Shown: one piece after another, positions 36,167-45,225 of the stretch
How positions within the stretch are numbered: the stretch's first letter is position 1
Layout: every line of letters starts with the position of its first letter
Assembly: GCA_037045155.1 (NCBI GenBank)
Contig: JBAOIG010000005.1
Coordinates: forward strand, 558,001-622,000
DNA from: Thermomicrobiales bacterium
Lineage (GTDB): Bacteria > Chloroflexota > Chloroflexia > Thermomicrobiales > CFX8
Direction of reading: 5' to 3'
Length of the DNA stretch: 64,000 bases
The notes under the pieces: generated by a model
Databases searched by the model: none
Seen by the model: only the letters and a program-made list of their open reading frames with translations
Told to the model about the DNA's origin: nothing
Position numbers and translations under genes: made by a program

Positions 36167-37255
36167 ATGAACACGACACGACCGATAGTCAAACCGATCG
36201 CGACCGACGATGAAGCTCGCTGGCAGGCGCTGGTGGATCAGAACCCACTGTTCGACGGCACATTCGTCGTCGCAGTGAAGACGACTCACATCTACTGCCG
36301 GCCGATCTGCCCGGCCCGCCGGCCATACCGGCAGAACGTCACGTTCTACGACACGCCAGACGACGCCGAGGCGGCCGGGTTTCGCGCCTGCCTGCGGTGC
36401 CACCCCCGCGATGAGCGGCCGCCGGCCGCGGCGATGGTCGAGCGCGCCTGCGCCTACCTGACCGCGAATCTCGATCGCACGGTGACGCTGGCCGAGTTGG
36501 GCAAGGCGGTCGGGCTCAGCCCGTACTATCTCCAACGCACGTTCACCGGCATCACCGGAGTCTCGCCACGCGCCTGGGCGGACGCCCGCCGGCTGGAGAC
36601 CCTGAAGACCCAGCTCCGTGGGGGCGACGACGTGACAACGGCGCTGTATGACGCGGGGTATGGATCGAGCAGCCGGCTGTACGAGCGCGCGCCTGGACAG
36701 CTGGGGATGACACCCGGCACGTACCGACGCGGCGGGCAGGGGATGCGAATCGGCTGGAGCATCCGCAACTGCGCGCTCGGCCGGATTCTTGTCGCGGCGA
36801 CCGAACGCGGCGTCTCGGCAATCTACATCGGCGACGATGACGGAACGCTGGAGGATGCGCTGCGCCACGAATATCCGGCCGCCGAGATCGAGCGCGACGA
36901 CGACCGGATCGGCGGGTGGATGGATCGAGTGCTGGATCACGTCGCTGGCAAACGCGAGTCGCTCGATCTGCCGCTTGATGTCGTCGGCACAGCCTTCCAG
37001 CGCCGCGTCTGGGAAGCGCTGAGAACCATCCCGCTCGGCAGCACGCGCTCCTACGCCGAGGTAGCGAACAGCATTGGCGAGCCGCGCGCTGTCCGGGCCG
37101 TCGCCCAGGCCTGCGCGAAGAACCCGACCGCGATAACCGTCCCCTGCCACAGAGTCGTCCGCAGCGACGGCAGCCTCTCCGGCTATCGCTGGGGCGTCGA
37201 GCGCAAGCAGGCGCTGCTCGACCGCGAGCGTGACCTGGCGTCGGTCGAAGATTGA
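36167..37255 (+). CDS. ada: Bifunctional Ada: methylated-DNA repair and adaptive-response activator
   Basis: A 362-residue protein with all Ada domains. The N-terminal zinc domain has Cys44, Cys48, Cys75 and Cys78 (methylphosphotriester acceptor site). An AraC-type helix-turn-helix covers about 105-190 (VTLAELGKAVGLSPYYLQRTF). The methyltransferase domain is at about 200-350, with the active-site PCHRVVRS and GSTRSYAEVA blocks. The protein moves methyl groups from O6-methylguanine and phosphotriesters to its cysteines, and when methylated activates repair genes. The start ATG at 36167 has GGAGG five bases before it. It runs straight into alkA. Confidence 0.95.
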   Translation: MNTTRPIVKPIATDDEARWQALVDQNPLFDGTFVVAVKTTHIYCRPICPARRPYRQNVTFYDTPDDAEAAGFRACLRCHPRDERPPAAAMVERACAYLTANLDRTVTLAELGKAVGLSPYYLQRTFTGITGVSPRAWADARRLETLKTQLRGGDDVTTALYDAGYGSSSRLYERAPGQLGMTPGTYRRGGQGMRIGWSIRNCALGRILVAATERGVSAIYIGDDDGTLEDALRHEYPAAEIERDDDRIGGWMDRVLDHVAGKRESLDLPLDVVGTAFQRRVWEALRTIPLGSTRSYAEVANSIGEPRAVRAVAQACAKNPTAITVPCHRVVRSDGSLSGYRWGVERKQALLDRERDLASVED

Positions 37256-38187
37256 TGGCGAGCGACGGAGACGAACAGACAGACCGACTCGAGCGGGAGA
37301 TCCTGCCTGCCGGCGCGCTCGATTTCCCGCTCGCGCTCGCCTATGTCCACGGCTGGACCGCCTCGACGCAGGAGCGCGTCGACCTTGAGACGGCAACCTG
37401 GCGACGGGCGCTGACGCTCGATGGGCGCGATGTGCTTGTGACGCTCAGTCCCGGCCCGACGCCAGACACACTGGCGCTCGAAGTGGCCGGGGAGGGCGCC
37501 TGTACCCAGACACTCGACGCTGCCGAGCGGGTCGTCCGGCGCGTCTTCGCGCTCGACGCCGACCCGGCGCCGTTCGAGGCGCTGGCAGCGGGAGACGACA
37601 TCCTCACGCCACTCGTCGCGCCGTACCCTGGCATGCGGCCAGTCGTCATTCCGGATCTGTATGAGACGCTCATCTGGGCGATCCTCGGCCAGCAGATCAA
37701 TGTCGGCTTCGCCCGCCGATTGAAGGAACGGCTGGTCGAGACGGCCGGCCACTCGATCGAGATCGACGGCGCGAGCTATCCGTTGCTGCCGCGCCCCGAG
37801 GAAGTCGCCGAGATCGATCCAGCCGCGTTGCTGGCGCTCCAGTTCAGCCGCCAGAAGGCCGCCTATGTTATCGGCGTCTCTCAGGAGATCGCCGCCGGGA
37901 GGCTGGATCTCAACGCGCTGGCCAGCCTGCCCGACGATGAGGCCATCGCCGAGCTGATCCGCCTGCGCGGCGTTGGCCGCTGGACGGCGGAGTATCTGCT
38001 GATGCGCGGTCTCGGCCGGACGGATGTCATTCCGGCCGGCGATGTCAGCCTGCAGCTTCTCATCGGCACCGCTGCCCTCGGCCGCCGCGCCAACGAAGCC
38101 GAGCTGCGTGAGATCGCCGACCGCTGGCGCCCCTGGCGTGCCTGGGCAACGTTCTTCGTCTGGATGAGCCGGCAGTTCGGAGGGTAG
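37255..38187 (+). CDS. alkA: DNA-3-methyladenine glycosylase II (AlkA-like)
   Basis: A 310-residue glycosylase that excises 3-methylpurines and other alkylated bases. An N-terminal AlkA-type domain of about 120 residues precedes the HhH-GPD fold: LRGVGRWTAEYLLMRGLG is the helix-hairpin-helix, and the catalytic Asp lies in VIPAGDVSLQ. The family's C-terminal Fe-S Cys cluster is absent, as in AlkA. The start ATG overlaps the ada stop (TGATG), so the two form an adaptive-response operon and are likely co-induced by alkylation. Confidence 0.93.
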   Translation: MASDGDEQTDRLEREILPAGALDFPLALAYVHGWTASTQERVDLETATWRRALTLDGRDVLVTLSPGPTPDTLALEVAGEGACTQTLDAAERVVRRVFALDADPAPFEALAAGDDILTPLVAPYPGMRPVVIPDLYETLIWAILGQQINVGFARRLKERLVETAGHSIEIDGASYPLLPRPEEVAEIDPAALLALQFSRQKAAYVIGVSQEIAAGRLDLNALASLPDDEAIAELIRLRGVGRWTAEYLLMRGLGRTDVIPAGDVSLQLLIGTAALGRRANEAELREIADRWRPWRAWATFFVWMSRQFGG

Positions 38188-38201
38188 GAGCGAGACGCTA
38201 C

Positions 38202-39491
38202 CTATCCTCCGATCCTCCGGGCGGTGACATAATGGCCCGACCAGTAGTCGTCGTTCAGGTTGTCCAGCCCAACGCCGCCCGACGAGCCGCCCGCGCTGAT
38301 GAACTGGCCGTCGCCGACATAGATACCGACATGCGACAAGCCCACCCGGGAGGTGTCTTCAAAAAACACCAGGTCGCCCGGACGAAGGCTGGCGACGTCG
38401 ATTGCGACGCCCTGACGGATCTGCTGATCGATCGCGCGTGGGAAATCGCTGCCCAGCACACGGTTGACGACGAAGTAGGTGAAGCCCGAGGCGTCGAAGC
38501 CGGAGGATGTCGTTCCGGCCGGGAGGTACGGCACACCAACGTATGCCATCGCGCCCGCGACGATCGCGTCACCGACGCCCGACCCGCTATCCCCGCCAGC
38601 TGCGGCTCTTACCAGAATCGGGCCGGCCACTGGCACGGCAGCGAGGTAGCCGCCATGCACCCAGCCGTTCACGCCGGCAGCCGTCACTCGATACCAGGCC
38701 GCGCCATTCGCAGCGGATATCGGCCCATCGGCGATCGTGACGATGGTGTCCTCGGGCAACCGGTCGACGGCTGCGCTCTCGACTCCTGCGCCGTCGCGGA
38801 CATTGACCCCCTCGCCGCCAGTGCCGCTCACTCGCACCGGCTGGCCAACCCCGAACCCGGCAGGTCGCGGCTGGGCGGGGCCGGACACGGGCGCGGCGCC
38901 GGTTGCAGCGAGGTAGGCAGCCACACTGTAGCCCTCGACGCCATCGACGCTGACTTTCCACCACTCCATGCCGCTGTCGTCCAGCAAGCCGACCTTCAGG
39001 ACCTCAGCGGCGGTCCCGTCCGACATCGAGACGAGTATGTCCGCCTCGACCCATGGATTTTCGCGAAGGTTGAGACCCTGTCCGTCGGTCGCGACAACGA
39101 CTGCCTGCTGCCCAGCAGCGCTTGCGCTGCCCGGCGGAGGGGCCGGCGGCGGCGCGTTTCCACGTAGCGCGAGGTAGCGTTCGGCGCTGTAGCCGACGAC
39201 GCCATCGACACGGATACTCCACCACTCCGCGCCGCTATCATCGAGCAGAGCCGTCGCCAGGACATCGACATCGGCGCCCTCGGGAATGGCAAGCAGGACA
39301 TCTGCGTCGATCCATGGACGGTCCCGGAGGTTGAGACCATGGCCATCGGTATTGACAACGCGGGCAGTCCCGACGATCGGGTCGTCCTGCGCGAGCGCAG
39401 GGATCCAGAGCGCCGAGACGGCCAATGCCAACACAGCAACGGCAACGATGACGGCGCGCGGGCCACGTGGGCGAATCGTGTGTCTCGACAC
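38202..39491 (-). CDS. Secreted SH3-repeat protein with NlpC/P60-like domain lacking catalytic Cys
   Basis: A 429-residue secreted protein. After a signal/anchor (AVIVAVAVLALAVSALWIPA) come three bacterial SH3 domains at about 40-105, 115-185 and 200-275 (the two first share NLRxxPWxxADxL motifs). An NlpC/P60 fold follows at about 300-425. In active NlpC/P60 hydrolases the motif is GFDCSG; here it reads GFDASG, with Ala334 in place of the nucleophile Cys (GCC codon at 38490-38492). His387 (LSHVGIY) remains, but the second His is Ser399. It is therefore probably a peptidoglycan-binding pseudo-enzyme. The GTG start at 39491 has AAGGAG nine bases upstream. Confidence 0.88.
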   Translation of the reverse strand: MSRHTIRPRGPRAVIVAVAVLALAVSALWIPALAQDDPIVGTARVVNTDGHGLNLRDRPWIDADVLLAIPEGADVDVLATALLDDSGAEWWSIRVDGVVGYSAERYLALRGNAPPPAPPPGSASAAGQQAVVVATDGQGLNLRENPWVEADILVSMSDGTAAEVLKVGLLDDSGMEWWKVSVDGVEGYSVAAYLAATGAAPVSGPAQPRPAGFGVGQPVRVSGTGGEGVNVRDGAGVESAAVDRLPEDTIVTIADGPISAANGAAWYRVTAAGVNGWVHGGYLAAVPVAGPILVRAAAGGDSGSGVGDAIVAGAMAYVGVPYLPAGTTSSGFDASGFTYFVVNRVLGSDFPRAIDQQIRQGVAIDVASLRPGDLVFFEDTSRVGLSHVGIYVGDGQFISAGGSSGGVGLDNLNDDYWSGHYVTARRIGG

Positions 39492-40003
39492 TGCTGACTG
39501 CTCCTTCGTCGTGCATCGAGCGCCACGGGCGAGGATTCGCCCAAACGCCACGATCGCGGCCGTGCCACGGCGCGCCGAACAGTGTACGTACACATCGTAC
39601 CTACATATTGACTGATTGGCAACCCCTGTCCAGCGTGATACGACTGGCGTATTCCGTGGGCTGTCAACGTCGGATTGTCTGATCGACAGCCATCATTTTG
39701 TCATGTCATCTTTCGCTGCTGCACAACAGCCGACTTCAGTGAATGTGTCAGGCCGGCAGCTTCCTATTTCTCTGTCATCCTGAACGGAGTGAAGGATCCG
39801 GTTCCCTGCGTTCGGTCGCAGCTGACGGGGAGGAACGGATTCTTCGCTGCGGCTCAGAATGACAGGAGGCCGGGAACCGTCCAGAGTGACAGGATCACTG
39901 CGGTCGACTACTCAAGATGACAGAGGAAGGGGCGAGCTGCCGCGCCAGACTGATCGACACTTTGGCGTTGACGACCCATTCAGCGAGGCATCTGGATACA
40001 AAC
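39492..40003. repeat. Intergenic region with hairpin repeat element(s)
   Basis: No gene was found in these about 510 bases. At 39772-39865 lies a 94-base inverted repeat: CTGTCATCCTGAACGGAGTG on the left pairs with CAGAATGACAG-type sequence on the right (GGATTCTTCGCTGCGGCTC before it). Shorter half-copies (AGTGACAG, CTCAAGATGACAG) follow at about 39880-39925. The left-hand spacer (GTGAATGTGTCAGGCCGGCA) is like the spacer of the 45-46 kb array, so the two loci belong to one repeat family. Confidence 0.75.
39772..39865. repeat. Hairpin repeat element, copy near 39.8 kb
   Basis: An imperfect inverted repeat of 94 bases with terminal arms of the type CTGTCATCCTGA... and ...TCAGAATGACAG. The core has GAAGGATCC on the left and GGATTCTTC on the right. 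It belongs to the same family as the five elements at 45272-46080. It lies between the NlpC/P60-like gene and the S51 peptidase terminator. Confidence 0.7.
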
Positions 40004-40040
40004 GAAACCCCCGCATCCCTGGCTGGGATACGGGGGTTTC
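40004..40040 (-). terminator. Rho-independent terminator of the S51 peptidase gene
   Basis: A near-perfect 16-bp stem (GAAACCCCCGCATCCC with GGGATACGGGGGTTTC, one mismatch) and a 5-base loop, 18 bases after the stop at 40059. Read on the minus strand, it is followed by a T-rich tail (TTTCGTTTGTAT). This is the clearest terminator in the window. Confidence 0.8.
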
Positions 40041-40058
40041 GCGCGGCCGAGCTGCGGA

Positions 40059-41945
40059 TTACTGGATCGCATCTCCCGGAGCGTAGGCGTTCACGACGAC
40101 GTTGAGCGCTGAGAATGCGCCGTTCGTGCCGTTGGAGTACTTGCCCTGGCTGCCGTCGAGCATGATCACGGAACGCTCGCCGGCGACACTGGCGCGATTG
40201 CGCTCGATGACGATCGACGTCATCTCGCTGATGCCGTAGACCATCGTCCGCGGCGAGTACTTCGCCAGGCTATACAGCCGGCCCCAGTGCTGGTCGAGCG
40301 TGTTGCGGCCCTGGAAGGAGCCTTCGACGATGCCAAGACCCCGAGCGACGGTGATGTTGCCCGTCTGGAACGCGTCGATCGCGATGTCCTGGATATCGTC
40401 ATCCTCGTCATCGAACACGCTGCGGTTCGTCACGTAGAAGGTTCCCATCGCCGGTGTCATCGCCCGATCGGTCACGACGACTGGGACACTTGCAATCGCC
40501 CGGTTCACCATCCCGGAGAACCGACGGTCTGCGATCGCGGTCGCCATCGTCGCCTGATCTTCGCCGACCAGAACCACGGCGGCGGTGCGGTCAAAGCCCA
40601 TTGAGTTCAGGAATCGGGCGCTGCTCGCATCGTAGACGAACACCTGAAACATCTGCCACGACAGGCCAGCGCCGCGCAGGCCGGCGACGTACTCCCTTGC
40701 CAGCGCCTGCCCCGAGGCAGTCGACGAGCCGACGGCCACGACGACAACCCGCGCCTGGCGCGTCGCCTGCACACGATTGACGACGTCCTGCACTGCCGGA
40801 CCATTCCAGTCCACCGACAGATCGCCGCCGAGGATCAGCGAGCCACGCGGTCGTGTGCGAGTCAGTTGCGGCGACATCAGCGCGCCCGGGTTGATCGTAA
40901 GCACCCCGCTCGCGTTCGAGATCGTTCGTGTCGCCATGTCGTAGGAGAGCGACGGATCGGGGGCCATAATGTGGGTAACGATCCGGCGGGCCGACAGCGT
41001 CTCGTTCGGTCCGCGCCAGTCGAATGTCGCGTTGAGCACCTCGCCGTCGATAATCGCGGCCGACGAATCGCCGAAGACATCGTGGACCGTCGTGTCGTTC
41101 GTGATCTGCGCGCCGGTGGCATAGTCGACAGCGACGCCGACCTTGCTCGCGCCGTTGTACTGCACGTCGGACAGGCCAACGACGTTCAGCAGGCGGCCGA
41201 AGCGCCCGCGCTGGTAGAAGTGCTGATCCGTGATCGCGCGTTGCGAGGCGAAGCTGAGGCCGCGGGTGAAGTCGTCCGACCCGGTCTGGTCGTTTGCCCA
41301 CCAGACAATAACCTTGTCCTTCTCGAGCGCGTTCTCGGGATAGCCCGGATCGGTGTAGCCGTTGATCATGTTGATGGACTGGACCGCCGCGCCGGCGCTG
41401 GTGCCGCCGAAGACGACGCCGCTGGCGTAGGCGTTGGCCATCGCAGTCTCGACCGCGCTATTGGCGATGACCTCCATGGCGATGCCCTGGTCGCCGCCGA
41501 GCGTGTAGACGCCATCGGTCGACGCGGCGTTCAGCAGCCCGACTGCTGTTGCACCCTCAGACCCTTCGGTCTGCGAGCGCATGAACAGGTACAGCAGCGT
41601 CGCCGTGCAGGTCTTGCCCATGCTTGCAACGGCCGTATTGCACGCATCCTTGATCTGCGTCGTGCGATTTAGCGCTGCCGTGATGTTTTCAGCGAGCTCA
41701 TCCGGATCGTTGCCATACGCCGATGGCCCGACGAGGATATCGACGACACCGTCGGTCGCATGTTGCGCAGCGATCAGCGCAAACCCCTTGAGCGATGTGG
41801 ATGTATAGCCGCCGCCGATCGGCACGAGCGTCGTCGGTGAAGTTGCCGCGACGCCGGCCACCCCGACAAGTGACGATAGCAGCATCGCGACCAGCGTAAC
41901 GACGAGGATCAGTCGATGCCGAAAATGTCTGCGTGGATAATCCAC
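40059..41945 (-). CDS. Secreted S51/cyanophycinase-like peptidase with duplicated domain
   Basis: A 628-residue exported protein with signal peptide (HRLILVVTLVAMLLSSLVG). The first domain (about 38-330) has the peptidase S51/cyanophycinase signatures: GGDQ near 150, nucleophile Ser183 in GGTSAGAA, and ITDQHFYQRGRFGRLL with Asp240/His242. The second domain (about 365-628) seems to be a diverged copy: it has a GEDQ block, but the nucleophile site reads TDRAMTP, so it is probably not catalytic. Cyanophycinases hydrolyse beta-Asp-Arg dipeptides; relatives have other substrates. The GTG start has GGGGAAG upstream. Confidence 0.85.
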   Translation of the reverse strand: MDYPRRHFRHRLILVVTLVAMLLSSLVGVAGVAATSPTTLVPIGGGYTSTSLKGFALIAAQHATDGVVDILVGPSAYGNDPDELAENITAALNRTTQIKDACNTAVASMGKTCTATLLYLFMRSQTEGSEGATAVGLLNAASTDGVYTLGGDQGIAMEVIANSAVETAMANAYASGVVFGGTSAGAAVQSINMINGYTDPGYPENALEKDKVIVWWANDQTGSDDFTRGLSFASQRAITDQHFYQRGRFGRLLNVVGLSDVQYNGASKVGVAVDYATGAQITNDTTVHDVFGDSSAAIIDGEVLNATFDWRGPNETLSARRIVTHIMAPDPSLSYDMATRTISNASGVLTINPGALMSPQLTRTRPRGSLILGGDLSVDWNGPAVQDVVNRVQATRQARVVVVAVGSSTASGQALAREYVAGLRGAGLSWQMFQVFVYDASSARFLNSMGFDRTAAVVLVGEDQATMATAIADRRFSGMVNRAIASVPVVVTDRAMTPAMGTFYVTNRSVFDDEDDDIQDIAIDAFQTGNITVARGLGIVEGSFQGRNTLDQHWGRLYSLAKYSPRTMVYGISEMTSIVIERNRASVAGERSVIMLDGSQGKYSNGTNGAFSALNVVVNAYAPGDAIQ

Positions 41946-42065
41946 GAGCTTCCCCCTTCAGATGCACTTCGCGCGCCCCCCAGCGAACGCACGTTTTCCT
42001 TGTGAATCCGGGGAGGATACCCGGTCGCGGCGACGGGCGCAACAATTGGAGCGTGGATGCGGCGA

Positions 42066-42572
42066 TCAACGTAAGAAATCGAGCCCGTACTTCGTCGTCA
42101 GGCAATCGACGACGCCGCTGGCAACACGAGAGACGATAGCGTCCTTCCGGGCGCTGTCGCCGCTGGCGAGGTCAATCAGATCGCTGTTACTGAGCGTCTT
42201 GCTGACATCGAGCACGCACTGGCTGGCGTCGTCGATGATCGGGTCGAGCAGGGCGACGAGCGGATCCGGTATCTGTGTCGCCAGGCACGTGCGCATCACG
42301 TCTCCGGTAAACGTCGTGTCGTCCTGTGACAGGCTGATCAGCAATTCTGGCGTCAGGTTGCGCTCCAGGCAGCCACGAATCGAGTCGCCGTCCTGAACGG
42401 CAACCGTCGGAGGGGCGAACGTCGGGGTTACCGTCGGAATCGGAGTCGGGGTGGGGCTCGGAGTCGCGGTCGGAATTGGCGTCGGAGTCGGCGCACTCAG
42501 CGACGCGCAGGCTGTCAGCAGCAGCGCAATGCCGGACAGCAGGCCGAATGTGACGACAAGGATATGCCTCAT
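42066..42572 (-). CDS. Putative lipoprotein with Thr-Pro linker
   Basis: A 168-residue protein with a lipoprotein signal (VVTFGLLSGIALLLTAC). A low-complexity linker of Thr-Pro-Ile/Ser repeats (TPTPIPTATPSPTPTPIPTV) follows, then an all-helical-looking C-terminal part of about 115 residues with four Cys, including CLERNLT, TCLATQ, CVLDVS and DCLTTK. Two similar halves can be seen around these cysteines, suggesting disulfide-linked repeats. No family is recognised. The start ATG follows GAGGAGATC. It is divergent from the Lon-like gene. Confidence 0.7.
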   Translation of the reverse strand: MRHILVVTFGLLSGIALLLTACASLSAPTPTPIPTATPSPTPTPIPTVTPTFAPPTVAVQDGDSIRGCLERNLTPELLISLSQDDTTFTGDVMRTCLATQIPDPLVALLDPIIDDASQCVLDVSKTLSNSDLIDLASGDSARKDAIVSRVASGVVDCLTTKYGLDFLR

Positions 42573-42726
42573 GATCTCCTCATTGCTCCCCTCGCTGGCC
42601 AGCGGGCATGTCGCCACTCATATCGATCATGACTTATGTGTCAATCGTGCTACATCCGGCCCGACCGGGTGAAACCCGTCGTATGCTGTGGAGGGCGAAC
42701 AGCGCCTTTGAGCGGAGGGTAGTCAC

Positions 42727-45225
42727 ATGACGATCGAGATCCATCAGCCAGTCGCGGAGTTGACGCCGGATGCGTTGCGGCGACGACTCGACCCGGCAAC
42801 GCTACCATTCGAGACAACTGCCGAAGTCGCCCCCGGCCGGGGAACGATCGGCCAGCCACGCGCGATAGACGCCATCGGTTTCGGGCTGGAGGTCCGATCC
42901 TATGGCTACAACACGTTCGTCGCCGGCCAGCCCGGCTCCGGCCGCGAGACCAGCATCATCGACCTTGTCGATGAGTTCGCCCCGCGCCAGCCGACGCCGA
43001 ATGACTGGGTCTATGTCCACAACTTCGACGACGCCGACCAGCCCAACTCGATTCAGCTCCCGGTTGGACGCGGCGCGGCGCTGGCTGCCGACATGTTCCA
43101 GTTTGTGAGCGACGCTCAACGGGAGATTCCACGCGCCTTTGACAGCGACGATTACGCGCGCCGCCAGCGCGAGGTGCTGACTGAAATCGGGGGGCGCCGC
43201 GACAAGCTCTTCGAGGAATTGCAGCAGTTCGCCGTCGCCAACAGCTTCACGATCCAGATGACGCAGACGGGCATCGCGACGATCCCGACAATCAACAACC
43301 AGCCAATCCCGAACGAGGCCTACGGTCTGCTGCCGGAGACACAGCGGCAGGAGATCGAAAAGCACGGAAAGCTGGTTCAGGAACGACTCGGGGCGACGAT
43401 GCGCCAGGCGCGACAGCTGGAGCGTGAGGCGGCGGAGCGGATCGTGGCCCTGGATCGGGATGTGACGCTATTCGCCATCGGGCCGCTGCTCCACGAGCTG
43501 CGCGAGCGCTACGACGGTGTCGATGAAGTCCGCCACTACATCGACGCAGTGCAGGAGGACGTGCTTGCGAACTACGGCGAGTTCCGGGTTCCAGATACGA
43601 TGGCCACACCGGACCCGGCGCAGGCTGCAGCATTGCAGATGCAGGCCGGCCGGCGCGCCGAGTACCTGGCTCGCTATCAGGTCAACGTCCTGATCGACAA
43701 CTCGGGGACACATGGGGCGCCAGTGATCAGCGAGCGCAACCCGACCTACTACAACCTGATCGGTCGGATGGACTACCGCTCGATGTTCGGCACGATGATC
43801 ACCGACTTCCGCGAGATCAAGCCCGGCGCGCTCCACCGCGCCAATGGCGGGCTACTGGTCCTCCACGCCACGGACATCCTGCGCCAGCCGTTCGCGTGGG
43901 AGGCGCTCAAGCGGGCGCTGCTCTGCCGGGAGATCCGGATTGAGCATATGGGGGAACAGCTCAGCATGGTGCCGGTCGCGACGCTGCGGCCCGAGCCGAT
44001 CCCGCTCGATATCAAGGTAATCCTGATTGGCTCGTCGATGCTCTACCAGGCGTTGTACGCAGCCGATGAGGACTTTGCTGAGCTCTTCAAGGTGAAGGCC
44101 GATTTCGCGCCGGATATGACCTGGAACGACGAAAATGTCGGTCACTACGTCGCGTTCATCAGCCGTCATATCCGCGACAACGACCTGCGCCATCTCGACC
44201 GCGTCGCAGTCGCGCGGATCATCGAGCACGGCGCGCGGTTACGCGAAGATCGGCGCAAGCTGTCCGCGCGAATGCTGGAAATCGCCAACGTCCTCACCGA
44301 GGCAAGCTACTGGGCCGGCAAGGCCGGCCGCGAGATCGTCTCCGCCGAGGACGTGAATCACGCAATCGACATGAAGGTCTACCGCTCCAATCTGATTGAG
44401 GAACGCGTTCACGAGATGCTGACCGACGGCACGATCGACGTCGAGACCACGGGCAAGCGCGTCGGCCAGATCAACGGCATCGCCGTGCTGAGCCTCGGCG
44501 ACTATGCCTTCGGGCAGCCATCGCGCATCAGTGCCCGGGTCGCCCTCGGCAGCGGCGAGGTTGAGAGCGTCGAGCGCGAGATCAAGCTCTCCGGCCCGGT
44601 CCATGCCAAGGGATTCCTGATCCTGACCGGCTACCTGCACGGGCAATATGGGCAAGAGGCCCCGCTCGCAATCCGATCGACGATCACTTTCGAGCAGTCC
44701 TATGACGAGGTCGAGGGGGACTCCGCGTCGTCGGTCGAGCTCTACGCGCTGCTCTCGGCCATCGGCGATATCCCGCTCCGCCAGTCGATCGCCGTGACCG
44801 GCTCGGTGGACCAGTATGGCAAGGTCCAGGCGGTCGGCGGCGTCACCGACAAGATCGAAGGATTCTTCAAGGTCTGCCGGTCGCTCGGTCTCACTGGCGA
44901 ACAGGGTGTGATGATTCCGGCGACGAACGTACCCAGCCTGATGCTATCCGACGAGGTGGTCACGGCAGTCGAAGCCGGCCAGTTCCACATCTGGTCTGCC
45001 CGCACGATCGATGAGGGGATCGAGATGCTGACTGGCATCCCGGCCGGCAAGCGCGATGACAACGGAGAATACCCGCCCGAGAGCGTCCACGGTAGGGTGG
45101 TGGCCCGCCTGCGGCATTACGCGGCGCAGGCGCACGCCTTCGCCGCTACCAGGACCGCGGCGCTCGCGACGTCAGACGATGGGGCGCAGCCAGTTGCCGC
45201 CCAGGGTTCGCCGTCGGCATCCTGA
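42727..45225 (+). CDS. Lon-related ATP-dependent protease
   Basis: An 832-residue AAA+ protease of the Lon-related (LonB-like, AAA_32 plus Lon_C) family. An N-terminal ATPase part has a Walker-A-like loop (GQPGSGRETS) and a long inserted helical region at about 120-260. The C-terminal proteolytic domain has the Ser-Lys dyad Ser666 (EGDSASS) and Lys709 (GGVTDKIEG), 43 residues apart as in Lon. The product is a cytoplasmic ATP-driven protease for misfolded or regulatory proteins. GGAGGG precedes the ATG. The C-terminal 40 residues are Ala-rich and low-complexity. Confidence 0.93.
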   Translation: MTIEIHQPVAELTPDALRRRLDPATLPFETTAEVAPGRGTIGQPRAIDAIGFGLEVRSYGYNTFVAGQPGSGRETSIIDLVDEFAPRQPTPNDWVYVHNFDDADQPNSIQLPVGRGAALAADMFQFVSDAQREIPRAFDSDDYARRQREVLTEIGGRRDKLFEELQQFAVANSFTIQMTQTGIATIPTINNQPIPNEAYGLLPETQRQEIEKHGKLVQERLGATMRQARQLEREAAERIVALDRDVTLFAIGPLLHELRERYDGVDEVRHYIDAVQEDVLANYGEFRVPDTMATPDPAQAAALQMQAGRRAEYLARYQVNVLIDNSGTHGAPVISERNPTYYNLIGRMDYRSMFGTMITDFREIKPGALHRANGGLLVLHATDILRQPFAWEALKRALLCREIRIEHMGEQLSMVPVATLRPEPIPLDIKVILIGSSMLYQALYAADEDFAELFKVKADFAPDMTWNDENVGHYVAFISRHIRDNDLRHLDRVAVARIIEHGARLREDRRKLSARMLEIANVLTEASYWAGKAGREIVSAEDVNHAIDMKVYRSNLIEERVHEMLTDGTIDVETTGKRVGQINGIAVLSLGDYAFGQPSRISARVALGSGEVESVEREIKLSGPVHAKGFLILTGYLHGQYGQEAPLAIRSTITFEQSYDEVEGDSASSVELYALLSAIGDIPLRQSIAVTGSVDQYGKVQAVGGVTDKIEGFFKVCRSLGLTGEQGVMIPATNVPSLMLSDEVVTAVEAGQFHIWSARTIDEGIEMLTGIPAGKRDDNGEYPPESVHGRVVARLRHYAAQAHAFAATRTAALATSDDGAQPVAAQGSPSAS

